DNA from: [Limnothrix rosea] IAM M-220
GTDB taxonomy: Bacteria > Cyanobacteriota > Cyanobacteriia > Cyanobacteriales > MRBY01
Assembly: GCF_001904615.1 (NCBI RefSeq)
Contig: NZ_MRBY01000018.1
Location: 1 to 64,000, forward strand
Direction of reading: 5' to 3'
Length of the DNA: 64,000 nt
Shown here: positions 44,542 through 54,283 of the stretch, one piece after another
Numbering within the stretch: position 1 is the first letter of the stretch
How the letters are laid out: the number at the start of each line of letters is the position of its first letter
Notes under the pieces: generated by a model
Told to the model about the DNA's origin: nothing
Seen by the model: only the letters and a program-made list of their open reading frames with translations
Database searches by the model: none
Program-made: the position numbers and the translations under genes

Positions 44542-44874
44542 ATGACCACGTATTATTACGCGCTGGCAAGCAAGAAATTTCTCTTTGAAGATGAGCCTTT
44601 TCCAGAGGTGATTAAAGAACGTAAGCGTCACTATGCCGATAAGGGTTTAGAAAAGGATTTTTGGGTTGTTCAAGATCCGGCATTCATTGATGCTCCTAGC
44701 CAAAAGGAGGCAAAAGCCACAACGCCCCAACCCTGTGCTGCGGTTATTTCCACCAACAAAAAATTTATTACTTGGCTCAAGCTACGCCTCGAATACGTCT
44801 ATTTGGGGGAATTTGAAGCCCCTTCTGACGAAATTCCAGAACCGCTCAAGTCTTTGTCTGGAGAGGTGATGTAG
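44542..44874 (+). CDS. ycf54: Ycf54, subunit of the Mg-protoporphyrin IX monomethyl ester cyclase
   Basis: It assists the oxygen-dependent cyclase AcsF/ChlM step that forms the fifth ring of chlorophyll. Recognised from MTTYYYALASKKFLFEDEPF, 'KERKRHYADKG', 'KDFWVVQDPAF', 'AAVISTNKKFITWLKLRLEY' and 'GEFEAPSDEIPEPL'. 110 residues is usual for the family. It follows pdxJ closely and precedes a secreted protein by 54 bases. Confidence 0.92.
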   Translation: MTTYYYALASKKFLFEDEPFPEVIKERKRHYADKGLEKDFWVVQDPAFIDAPSQKEAKATTPQPCAAVISTNKKFITWLKLRLEYVYLGEFEAPSDEIPEPLKSLSGEVM

Positions 44875-44928
44875 TCGGGGAATTCCCTAAAATGGGGCTG
44901 TGATTTATTGCCGCTGGAGGAATCAGTA

Positions 44929-45750
44929 ATGGGTAAGTTTTGGAAGATCGGGCGATCGCCGTGGCTGTCTGTTCTATTGGGTAGCTTGTCTGCCTTTGTG
45001 ACGGCACAGGGGGCGATCGCCCAGGATGAAAATCTGCCCATTTGCCCATCTCCCGCTGCCAATGAATTTCTCGTATTGGTATTTACACCGTCACAGCCTC
45101 TCCGGGAAGAAGTTCGATTACAGGTGGGTCGGACGCTTTCTAAAGACCATCATCTTTTAGTCTGCCAGTACGGCGGCAATATTCTCAGTCGTGTGGGCAA
45201 TTTCACATCCCAAGCGCGCGCCACACAGTGGGCTGAATATTTTGACAATGCGGTGGGTTTACCGTTAATGGTCATTACTCCAGTGACGACAATGGCTAAT
45301 ACGCCAGTGGAACCGCCAGTGATTCCAACCCTATTGGGAGCTGCAGATCCGCCTGAGGTTGTTGTACCGACAGAGGGGGTTGTGGCACCGGATGTTTTTC
45401 AAGGGCGCATTAAACCCGACCGTACTATTCCAGTAGGTACTCTCAGTGCTGAATTAGCGCCTACGTCTGAGTCTGTGGAGAGATTTGAGCCACAGGCTTT
45501 GACTGGTGATGGGTATGGCATCCTCGTAGACTATGGTGTAAATCCGGCGATCGCCACGGAACTGAAAGCTTTACTTGCGCAGGATATTGATCTTGTTACC
45601 CATGGCACCCGGGGCTATCTCCTCGTCGAACAAACGACCGACGAAAATCGCCTCATTGAAGTCCTAAATTTATTAAGTCAAAATAACTTTACGGCGATCG
45701 CCATTCCCACCGAGCAAATTATCCGACTCAAAGCCAATATCCTCCCCTAA
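44929..45750 (+). CDS. secreted protein with two SPOR-like segments
   Basis: The ATG at 44929, with GGAGGA 7 bases before it, gives 273 residues; an in-frame ATG at 44908 lacks this site. A signal peptide (core LSVLLGSLSAFVTAQGAIA) ends near residue 32. The mature part has a first domain (about 45-115) with 'RVGNFTSQARATQWAEYFD' and a last domain (about 200-273) with 'GYLLVEQTTDENRLIEVLNL', each looking like the SPOR beta-alpha-beta fold, joined by a Pro/Val-rich linker. SPOR domains bind denuded peptidoglycan; assignment here is from pattern only. Downstream is thrB. Confidence 0.6.
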   Translation: MGKFWKIGRSPWLSVLLGSLSAFVTAQGAIAQDENLPICPSPAANEFLVLVFTPSQPLREEVRLQVGRTLSKDHHLLVCQYGGNILSRVGNFTSQARATQWAEYFDNAVGLPLMVITPVTTMANTPVEPPVIPTLLGAADPPEVVVPTEGVVAPDVFQGRIKPDRTIPVGTLSAELAPTSESVERFEPQALTGDGYGILVDYGVNPAIATELKALLAQDIDLVTHGTRGYLLVEQTTDENRLIEVLNLLSQNNFTAIAIPTEQIIRLKANILP

Positions 45751-45808
45751 ATTTCCTTAACCTGAATTTCTTTTTCAACCAAGAACTCCACCAAGAGACT
45801 AATGACCA

Positions 45809-46732
45809 ATGACAACAATTCAAGTAAAGGTTCCTGCCACAACGGCGAATATCGGCGCAGGCTTTGATTGCCTTGGTGCTGCCCTCACCCTAAATAATAC
45901 CTTTCGCTTTACACCAACTGATGCAGAGGCAAAACCCTTTAGCCTAGAAGTCACTGGGGCGGCAGTGGAAGCGAATAAATTAGATGCAGACCCAGATAAT
46001 CTGCTCTATGTCGCCTTTAAATACCTTTACGAAAAAATTGGTCAACCTATCCCCAATATCCATATTGCTATCGATTTAAATGTGCCCCTATCACGGGGGC
46101 TTGGTAGCTCAGCCACAGCTATTGTCGGCGGCTTGGTTGGCGCGAATACCTTGGCAGGTTCGCCTTTAAAGGAACCGGAAGTGATGCAACTCGCCATTGA
46201 ACTAGAAGGGCATCCCGATAACGTTGTGCCAGCGTTGCTCGGCGGTTGTCAGCTTTCGGTAAATCATCAACAAAAATGGGTCATTTGTCCCTGGGCTTGG
46301 CATAAAGCGGTAATTCCCGTGGTTGCGATTCCGGATTTTGAGCTGTCAACCGAGGAATCTCGCCTCGTCTTGCCCCAACAATATGCCCGCGCCCAGGCCA
46401 TTTTTAATGCCTCTCGTCTTGGTCTGTTGCCCCATGGCTTGGCTCAAAATCATCCTGACTATTTACGAGCGTCCCTAGATGATCAAATTCATCAGCCCTA
46501 CCGCAAAAATCTGATTGTCGGCTATGACCAAGTGCAACAGGCAGCCATAGACGCTGGGGCTTTTGGCATGGTGATCAGCGGTGCAGGGCCAACGTTACTG
46601 GCCTTAACCCCTCCGGACAATGCTGAACAGGTGGCTCAATCTATGGCAACAGCTTGGGCAAAATTTAAGATCAATGCCCAAACAAAGGTTTTGGCGATCG
46701 CCTCCGAGGGGACAACAGTCCAGAAAATTTAG
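45809..46732 (+). CDS. thrB: homoserine kinase
   Basis: GHMP-family kinase of the threonine pathway, 307 residues. Motifs: N-terminal VPATTANIGAGFDCLGAAL, the ATP loop PLSRGLGSSATAIVGG (residues about 92-107), 'EGHPDNVVPALLGG', and the C-terminal GAFGMVISGAGPTLLAL. No thrC is adjacent. The start ATG follows a stretch 'gaccaatgaca'; an earlier ATG six bases before is out of frame. Confidence 0.95.
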   Translation: MTTIQVKVPATTANIGAGFDCLGAALTLNNTFRFTPTDAEAKPFSLEVTGAAVEANKLDADPDNLLYVAFKYLYEKIGQPIPNIHIAIDLNVPLSRGLGSSATAIVGGLVGANTLAGSPLKEPEVMQLAIELEGHPDNVVPALLGGCQLSVNHQQKWVICPWAWHKAVIPVVAIPDFELSTEESRLVLPQQYARAQAIFNASRLGLLPHGLAQNHPDYLRASLDDQIHQPYRKNLIVGYDQVQQAAIDAGAFGMVISGAGPTLLALTPPDNAEQVAQSMATAWAKFKINAQTKVLAIASEGTTVQKI

Positions 46733-46766
46733 AAAATAACGGTTCACCACCCGTTGCACTTTCTAA
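46729..46766. terminator. bidirectional hairpin between thrB and the 2TM gene
   Basis: Convergent stops share a hairpin: TTAGAAA pairs with TTTCTAA outside and AACGG with CCGTT inside, with a small internal loop. T runs are weak on both sides, so termination is only probable. Confidence 0.45.
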
Positions 46767-47272
46767 CTAAAATCGCCACCATTGAGAAACTTCTGGGTTT
46801 TTTGCCAGAGGGTTTGCACAGATTCTTTCAGTTGCGTTTTACGATCCCAGCGCTGAAATTCGGTTTCGTAGTTTTCGCCGCTCGTTTGCCAAAGCTGCCA
46901 ACTTTTTAAACTAAAAAATAGACCCCAAATGAGCAAAATATAAAGCGACCAGGAAGGATGCCCCGCACCGAGGGTATTCAAGCCCAATAAAAATGCATTA
47001 ATAATGGCAAAACGGGTGGTTTTATTTTTTAGTAAATGGCGGCGATGCTGGTTAAACTCTTGTTTTTTTTGATTAACGATTTTCTGGCTACGCCATGTTT
47101 CTTCCGCCACCACCAAATCCGTTTGGGGAATTCCCAAATCCGCAGCAATCTCCTCTAGCTGGGTGCGAGTAAGCTCACTATCTTCTTCACGGCGGGCGAT
47201 CGCCAACTGGAGAATTTCTTGGATATCTTCAACCTGATAGGTTTCGGGGGCGGGTTTAGCTGTCATAGACAC
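46763..47272 (-). CDS. 2TM domain protein
   Basis: The 169-residue product has an N-terminal helical part with 'LTRTQLEEIAADLGIPQTDL' (about 35-55), reminiscent of a short DNA-binding-like helix pair, then two membrane segments (about 90-108 and 112-128), each followed by basic residues, and a polar tail. This is the cyanobacterial 2TM arrangement. Function unknown. It lies 35 bases downstream of the next minus-strand gene and may be in one transcript with it. Confidence 0.65.
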   Translation of the reverse strand: MSMTAKPAPETYQVEDIQEILQLAIARREEDSELTRTQLEEIAADLGIPQTDLVVAEETWRSQKIVNQKKQEFNQHRRHLLKNKTTRFAIINAFLLGLNTLGAGHPSWSLYILLIWGLFFSLKSWQLWQTSGENYETEFQRWDRKTQLKESVQTLWQKTQKFLNGGDFS

Positions 47273-47307
47273 AGGGCAGCGAAGGTGCTCTTTTTCTATT
47301 ATGCCTA

Positions 47308-47610
47308 TTAAAGTTCATTATTTTCCTCCGCCACTGGCGCAATTTCCCCACACGGTGACAAGCGGGCGATCGCCTCGTCGGGATTTGTATAAATTAGCTG
47401 CAACAAATCCTTGGGTTCCATCCCCAAAAGTTGCGCATAAAAGCCCACTTCCCCCATAACACGGGCTTCCCCTTGACGCAAATACATTGACAAACAATGA
47501 TGGGCTTGGGTCTCAACGCTCCGGTTTGTCCGAAAAAAAGCGAGGGCATGGAGCAACATATCTTCGTAGGGTGCTAGTTGCTTTAGTTGTAGGGGTTCAG
47601 GTTTTTTCAC
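47308..47610 (-). CDS. conserved hypothetical protein, about 100 residues
   Basis: From a GTG at 47608-47610 the product reads MKKPEPLQLKQLAPYEDMLL and is helical with 'NRSVETQAHHCLSMYLRQGEARVMGEVGFYAQLLGM' as two blocks. The frame is open 12 codons further upstream across a HIP1 site to an ATG at 47646. It looks like a cytoplasmic helical protein known from other cyanobacteria, but I cannot name a family. Confidence 0.6.
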   Translation of the reverse strand: MKKPEPLQLKQLAPYEDMLLHALAFFRTNRSVETQAHHCLSMYLRQGEARVMGEVGFYAQLLGMEPKDLLQLIYTNPDEAIARLSPCGEIAPVAEENNEL

Positions 47611-47735
47611 AACATTAATCGGCGATCGCCACAAAAAACAAATCAAAGACTTTTCACAAAACCTTGACCATCAGTCTAGCTTTCATTATCCACCGTGAAA
47701 TCCCTATTTCTCATTGACACCCACTCCCAGCCACC

Positions 47736-48345
47736 CTAGCAGGTATCCAGAGAGATTCCTTGGGTCGCCCCAAAGATTTCCTGCTTCACCACCCGTTGGC
47801 TAGACACCGTTACCGATGCCCCCGCTACCTCGACTCCACAGGCATTTTCGATTTCCCGTTGCCCACGGGTACTAATCACTTGAGCAGCCGCCACATCACG
47901 AGGCTTAACTGACCCGCAGTTGTAGCAGTGATAGATAAGCATTGAGAGGTCTTTCCCGACCGCCGCTCCACCATCTGGACACCCTTGAGACGTGCCACGC
48001 GCATCCACCTTGCCGTAATACACATCCCGCTTGAAACAACACACCCAAGGGAGAATCTGGTGGGTGAACTGACCTAGACCAGCATCCAAAGTGTGCTGAC
48101 CTAACATCCCTTTGGCACCATGCGAAAGTCCAAATCTTCCACGAACACCATCCCAGCGTTATCACACAGATAATGAGCCAACTTAAAATGCCAGTCCCTA
48201 CGGGTATCAGCAATACGTTGCTGGCAAGATGAACTCCTGCCGAATCGAGCAAGCATTGATCGGTGATTTCCCAGAACTGAGTCAATCCTTCCGCCCTCGC
48301 AGAGCAAAGTTCCACACCCTACAGCAAACCGTTAAAGTGCGCTCA
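47736..48345 (-). pseudogene. tnpB: decayed TnpB/OrfB of an IS200/IS605-family element
   Basis: Pieces of TnpB follow one another in different frames on the minus strand: a trace of the N-terminus (VWNFAL), then 'QQRIADTRRDWHFKLAHYLC' and 'AGMVFVEDLDFRMVPKG' with the catalytic Glu, then after a frameshift at about 48105 'QHTLDAGLGQFTHQILPWVC', 'YYGKVDARGTSQGCPDGGA' with one zinc Cys lost, 'CYNCG' and 'RDVAAAQVI' with the last Asp. The N-terminal half is largely missing and no tnpA was found. It can not make an active nuclease. Confidence 0.82.
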
Positions 48346-48356
48346 ATCTCTACAAC

Positions 48357-48645
48357 CTACTCGGCAGGTAGCTCTAGCTTGAATTCCCATGTCACATTAA
48401 GCATATCTACAAGATAAAAAAACTGTGTAAACTGCTCACTTTGTTCACGCTTCGCTACACCACCAACCAAGCTTTCACCTATGGTCGGAGTACAGCGAAG
48501 TTCTTCTGCTAGAAACATTCCATTTCTTACAATATCCACTTCATTTTCGACAAGCCTAGAATTCGACTTGCCCCCTATGAAAAAATTCCCCTGAGAGCAA
48601 ACGAAACCATATACGTAAGCACAACAGATGTTTTTAGCAAAAATA
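48357..48645 (-). other. open frame without start, possible gene fragment
   Basis: Upstream of the TnpB remnant a minus-strand frame is open for about 95 codons (48357 to about 48645). It reads with normal amino acid composition (NFFIGGKSNSRLVENEVDIV and later 'FYLVDMLNVTWEFKLELPAE') but offers only late start codons. It may be the C-terminal remnant of a gene cut by the insertion. Not recognised. Confidence 0.35.
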
Positions 48646-48809
48646 GGTTATTTGGTACTTTTTGCGACCAATAGCCATTCGTTTTCCGTGATCTCTAGCC
48701 TCTGCTAGAGCGCGATCCCCGTTAAAAAATTTGATTATTCTGATCAAAATTAGCAGACCTGATATGCTGAGAACTAGACCTTTTTATAAGATGGCTTTCC
48801 AGCAAACCT

Positions 48810-50726
48810 ATGCATCTTAGTGAAATCACCCACCCCAACCAACTCCACGGTTTATCGGTTCGTCAGCTAGAAGAAATAGCCCGTCAAATCCGCGAAAAAC
48901 ACCTACAAACTATCGCCGCCAGTGGTGGTCACCTTGGCCCCGGTTTAGGCGTTGTCGAACTGACAATTGCCCTTTATCAAACCCTTGATCTAGACTGCGA
49001 CAAAGTCGTTTGGGACGTTGGCCACCAAGCCTACCCCCACAAACTCCTCACTGGACGTTATGGCCAGTTCCACACCCTACGCCAAAAAGACGGTGTGGCA
49101 GGCTATCTCAAACGGAGTGAAAATCAATTTGACCACTTTGGTGCAGGTCATGCTTCTACCAGTATTTCCGCCGCCCTTGGTATGGCTCTCGCGCGGGATG
49201 CGAAAGGAGAAGACTACAAAACTGTGGCGGTCATCGGCGACGGTGCTTTAACCGGTGGTATGGCCCTAGAAGCTATTAACCATGCAGGACATCTCCCCGA
49301 CACAAACCTGATGGTGGTGCTCAATGACAATGAAATGTCCATCTCGCCGAATGTTGGAGCAATTTCGCGCTATCTCAATAAGGTACGCCTCAGTGATCCG
49401 GTACAGTTTTTAACGGACAACCTCGAAGAGCAAGTGAAGCATTTACCGTTCCTCGGTGAATCTATCACTCCAGAAATGGAGCGCTTTAAGGACAGTATGA
49501 AGCGCCTTGCTGTCTCTAAAGTTGGGGCAGTGATTGAAGAGCTCGGCTTTAAGTATTTTGGCCCCGTTGATGGTCACAATATTGAGGAACTCATTCGCAC
49601 CTTTAAGCAGGCTCACAAGGCGAAGGGTCCCACCCTTGTCCATGTCGCTACGACGAAAGGGAAAGGCTATGCGATCGCCGAAAAAGATCAAGTTGGCTAC
49701 CATGCCCAGAAACCCTTTGACTTAGCCACAGGCAAAGCTTACCCTTCCAATAAGCCCACACCGCCCAGCTATTCCAAAGTTTTCGCCCACACCCTCACAA
49801 CCCTTGCTGAAAATAACCCCAAAATCATTGGTATCACCGCAGCAATGGCAACAGGCACGGGACTAGACAAACTTCAGAAAAAACTACCCAAGCAATACAT
49901 TGACGTTGGTATCGCAGAGCAACATGCAGTAACCCTTGCAGCGGGCTTAGCCTGTGAAGGCATTCACCCTGTTGTAGCCATCTATTCTACGTTTCTCCAG
50001 CGAGCCTACGACCAAATTATCCACGATGTCTGCATTCAAAAATTGCCTGTCTTTTTCTGTTTAGATCGTGCCGGAATCGTCGGTGCCGATGGCCCGACCC
50101 ACCAAGGCATGTACGACATTTCCTATCTCCGTCTCATTCCCAATATTGTGGTGATGGCTCCCAAGGATGAAGCAGAATTGCAACGGATGCTCGTCACGGG
50201 CATTGAATACCAAGATGGGGCGATCGCCATGCGTTATCCCCGTGGTAGTGGCGTTGGTGTCCCCCTCATGGAAGAAGGCTGGGAAGCATTACCAATTGGT
50301 AAAGGCGAAATTCTTCGTAATGGTGATGACATCCTACTGATCGGCTATGGCGCAATGGTTCACCCCACCCTACAAGTAGCCGAAATCCTCAGTGAACATG
50401 GCATCTCTGCCACAGTAATTAATGCTCGCTTTGTCAAGCCTTTAGATCAAGAATTAATTGCACCTCTAGCCAAAGAAATTGGTAAAGTGGCAACCTTTGA
50501 AGAAGGCTGCTTAATGGGTGGCTTCGGTTCAGCTGTCTGCGAAGCTTTACAGGACAATGATATCCAAGTTCCTGTCCAGCGCTTCGGCATTAGAGATGTC
50601 TTGGTTGACCACGCAACACCAGACCAATCTAAAATTGCCCATGGTTTGACTCCTGCACAAATGGCACAGTCCATTCGTGAAAAGTTTTTCCAAAAAGCGA
50701 GAAATGCAGCGACTGTTAACGCATAA
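48810..50726 (+). CDS. dxs: 1-deoxy-D-xylulose-5-phosphate synthase
   Basis: First step of the MEP isoprenoid pathway, also supplying pyridoxine synthesis. The 638-residue protein has [15 protein letters not shown], the thiamine diphosphate motif [13 protein letters not shown] ... NDNEMSI (about 145-175), '[17 protein letters not shown]' with the catalytic Glu, '[18 protein letters not shown]' and the C-terminal transketolase domain. Length and motifs are normal. A strong terminator follows. It is the only gene of this transcript. Confidence 0.97.
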   Translation: MHLSEITHPNQLHGLSVRQLEEIARQIREKHLQTIAASGGHLGPGLGVVELTIALYQTLDLDCDKVVWDVGHQAYPHKLLTGRYGQFHTLRQKDGVAGYLKRSENQFDHFGAGHASTSISAALGMALARDAKGEDYKTVAVIGDGALTGGMALEAINHAGHLPDTNLMVVLNDNEMSISPNVGAISRYLNKVRLSDPVQFLTDNLEEQVKHLPFLGESITPEMERFKDSMKRLAVSKVGAVIEELGFKYFGPVDGHNIEELIRTFKQAHKAKGPTLVHVATTKGKGYAIAEKDQVGYHAQKPFDLATGKAYPSNKPTPPSYSKVFAHTLTTLAENNPKIIGITAAMATGTGLDKLQKKLPKQYIDVGIAEQHAVTLAAGLACEGIHPVVAIYSTFLQRAYDQIIHDVCIQKLPVFFCLDRAGIVGADGPTHQGMYDISYLRLIPNIVVMAPKDEAELQRMLVTGIEYQDGAIAMRYPRGSGVGVPLMEEGWEALPIGKGEILRNGDDILLIGYGAMVHPTLQVAEILSEHGISATVINARFVKPLDQELIAPLAKEIGKVATFEEGCLMGGFGSAVCEALQDNDIQVPVQRFGIRDVLVDHATPDQSKIAHGLTPAQMAQSIREKFFQKARNAATVNA

Positions 50727-50778
50727 TCCAACACTTTCAAGTTCAATTTTTTCAATATTAAGATTGATTCTTTAATCA

Positions 50779-50807
50779 GGAGCGTTTCAATAAACGTTCC
50801 TTTTTTA
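50779..50807 (+). terminator. rho-independent terminator of dxs
   Basis: GGAGCGTTT pairs with AAACGTTCC (9 bp, one G-T) around the loop CAAT, followed by TTTTTTATTG. It lies about 53 bases after the dxs stop. Confidence 0.9.
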
Positions 50808-50809
50808 TT

Positions 50810-51074
50810 GATTCTATGGCTTTTATAAAAAACAGGTCCTTGAATAATTAAGGATATTAGATATGGTCTGCAGTCATAACCAACATTTCAATCAATCAAT
50901 CAATCACGGCGATCGCCGATGCTTACATCTACTCCTGTACCCACCAGTAGATTCAGTAATATCTAGACCACAAGCAGTCTAGAGCACGCTCAAAACGAAG
51001 AAAAATACATTTTCTAAAAATAAAAAACTTTGATGGGTGAGCCTATAAATACTTGGAACTTTTATTGCTCAATA
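50810..51074. other. intergenic region between dxs and the tRNA pair, no gene seen
   Basis: AT-rich, with one HIP1 site and several ATCA repeats near 50893. No frame or structure of note was found. Confidence 0.4.
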
Positions 51075-51146
<72 letters not shown>

Positions 51147-51156
51147 ATGGAAAAGG

Positions 51157-51241
51157 TGGTGGGCCGAGCTGGATTCGAACCAGCGTAAGCATAGCTAGCG
51201 GATTTACAGTCCGCCCCCATTAACCACTCGGGCACCGACCC
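51157..51241 (-). tRNA. tRNA-Tyr (GTA), with encoded CCA
   Basis: Cloverleaf on the minus strand: acceptor GGGTCGG paired with CTCGGCCC, anticodon stem GCGGA/TCCGC with loop CTGTAAA, a long variable arm (CTAGCTATGCTTACG) as for class II, and T arm CTGGTTCGAATCCAG. After the discriminator A (51160) the genome reads CCA. The two other tRNA genes of the window lack it. Confidence 0.94.
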
Positions 51242-51532
51242 ACGTTTTTCTTTTCACAGTTATCAATCCTAACATAAAGGAAATTTTCTGCAACCCCCTA
51301 GGCAAGTTTTTTTCTTGTGTCTATGGTTTCGCCGGAGTTTGGGTTAGGTACAGTCTGCAATGGGACCGGGTGATGGGGAAAGAGGGAGCGATGTCTTCGC
51401 CTAATGAGTTTTGGTGAGACCGGGGTGAGGACAAGGGCAATCTTGCTCTGTCTCCTGTCTCCGCATGCTTGCCGCCACAGCACCTTTTCTCAAGAATTTC
51501 TAGATGTCATTTTTAACTGAAATTGACTGGGC

Positions 51533-52645
<1,113 letters not shown>

Positions 52646-52669
52646 TTACATAACGAAGGGTAACAGGCT

Positions 52670-52807
52670 TTAGAAGGTATAGGCTGTCGTTACACCCCAA
52701 ATAATCAGAGCGGCGATCGCCCCGAGGACGAGCACAGCCGAAACGGCAACGACGATGGGTTTATCAGCGCCGTCAAATTTCATAATGCCACGGTTAAGAT
52801 CAGACAT
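52670..52807 (-). CDS. small single-helix membrane protein, 45 residues
   Basis: A complete short gene: MSDLNRGIMKFDGADKPIVV, then one helix rich in Ala, Val, Leu, Ile (about 18-38, through the HIP1-coded G-A-I-A-A) and the end WGVTTAYTF. The charge pattern (cytoplasmic N-terminus, one crossing, short end) is that of small thylakoid complex subunits. I remember similar proteins in other cyanobacteria without a name. No ribosome site stands out. It lies between the CNNM gene (46 bases) and the oxidoreductase gene, all on the minus strand. Confidence 0.65.
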   Translation of the reverse strand: MSDLNRGIMKFDGADKPIVVAVSAVLVLGAIAALIIWGVTTAYTF

Positions 52808-52916
52808 AGGTATTTGTAAGTGGCTCCTATTCCACAAAATGCAAAGGGATTACATCTATTAGGGTATCGAACTTAAAGGGCGATCGCTCAGAAGATTTTG
52901 ATAACGTCTAAAACCT

Positions 52917-53990
52917 TTAGGCAAGCTTGACGGGAGCAGCGGCAGTCTCAGGTTTATTGAGATGTTGATATTGCCAGTCCATTTCGTGCCAAACTTTGCC
53001 ATCGAGGGCACTTTGTTCGATCAAGCTGGCTAAGCGCAATGCTTTCAGGGCTTGCTCACCACCGACGGAAGGCTGTTCGCCGCCCCGTACACATTGGACG
53101 AAATGTTCTAGTTCGGCATGGAGCGGCTCGATGTTGCTGGTATAAACCTGTTCAATGAGACCGTCTTGACGATAGAGTACTTGGCCATAGTCGGTCGTAT
53201 AGTTTGCTGTTGTTTGGCGATGAATTTCAATTTCGTTATTTAAAAAATCGGCTTCGGTTAGGGAGTTTTGGCAATGGGCGGCGATCGTACGAATTTTACG
53301 ATGGGTCACCTTACTGGCTGTGAGTGTGGCCACAATACCATTGGCAAAGTTTAGGGTTGAGGTGACGTAGTCAAGGTGGTTAGAATCTTCGCGTTTAGAG
53401 CCAGTTGCTGTTAATTGGACGACGGAAGATGCGGCCATTTCAAGGAGTAAATCAATGTCGTGAATCATCAAATCTAAAACGACGGAAACGTCATTAGCCC
53501 GTTGGGAATAGGGACTCATGCGGTGGGCTTCAATGGCTAATAGTTTTTCTGTTTTTAGGACTTTGCTAAGTTCTTGAAAGGCTGGGTTGAACCGCTCAAT
53601 ATGTCCGACTTGCAGAATGACGTGGTGTTCGGCAGCGGCATTTACTAGGGCTTCGGCTTCGGCAATACTGGCGGCGATCGGCTTTTCGATCATGACATGC
53701 ACTCCAGCTTCCATGCATTCTAAGCCGACTTGATAATGGAGCTTTGTGGGGACAGCGATACAAACAGCGTCAACGAGGGGCAGGAGGTCGCGATAATCCT
53801 CAAAAAAACGAATGCGATACTTACTGGCTAGATCTAAACCTCGCTCAACATTTAGGTCTGCTACTCCGACTAATTCGACATCCTTGAGTAGGCTGAGGAC
53901 ACGGGTATGGTGCTGACCCATATTACCGATACCGATGACTCCGATGCGAATGTTTGGTTGTTGAGATACACCAGCCGTTGTTTGGGACAT
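52917..53990 (-). CDS. Gfo/Idh/MocA-family NAD(P)-dependent oxidoreductase
   Basis: The Rossmann motif is VIGIGNMGQHH (about 18-28), and the family's EKP motif is M-I-E-K-P-I-A (about 105) followed by 'VGHIERFNPAF'. The C-terminal alpha/beta domain has 'DLMIHDIDLLLEM' with the conserved Asp and His. 357 residues. Members oxidise or reduce sugars and inositols or act in nucleotide-sugar synthesis; 'GHIERFNP' is common in UDP-sugar 3-dehydrogenases and biliverdin-reductase-like members, but the substrate is not clear. Confidence 0.85.
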   Translation of the reverse strand: MSQTTAGVSQQPNIRIGVIGIGNMGQHHTRVLSLLKDVELVGVADLNVERGLDLASKYRIRFFEDYRDLLPLVDAVCIAVPTKLHYQVGLECMEAGVHVMIEKPIAASIAEAEALVNAAAEHHVILQVGHIERFNPAFQELSKVLKTEKLLAIEAHRMSPYSQRANDVSVVLDLMIHDIDLLLEMAASSVVQLTATGSKREDSNHLDYVTSTLNFANGIVATLTASKVTHRKIRTIAAHCQNSLTEADFLNNEIEIHRQTTANYTTDYGQVLYRQDGLIEQVYTSNIEPLHAELEHFVQCVRGGEQPSVGGEQALKALRLASLIEQSALDGKVWHEMDWQYQHLNKPETAAAPVKLA

Positions 53991-54283
53991 AGAATTAGAA
54001 ACTCCTTGTACTCCTCCACCATTGGATGTTGAGAGAGTTTAAAGTTTTTTTGCTCTCCGCATCTTTTTGACACTGATGTTAACACGGAACTTTGGAGTAT
54101 AAAGAATTGATAAGTTGATTCTTCAGAGTGTAGCAGTTCGTTTGTTAACACCCTTATGGATAAATGTTCCTTCGGCGATCGCCTGCATCAAAAGGTACAA
54201 AAAACAAAATTCTCCTGCTTTCTTGACGGTGGAAAGAGGAGAAAAGTTCGGTGGATACCTTGATATTTTCTAAGAAGTTCAGA

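Noticed and set aside
51298-51483. Minus-strand frame of 61 codons after the tRNA pair and a possible MITE end at 51337
   Set aside because: 'gtttgggttagg' resembles the MITE terminal repeat, but no second end or target duplication was found and the frame has no protein character.
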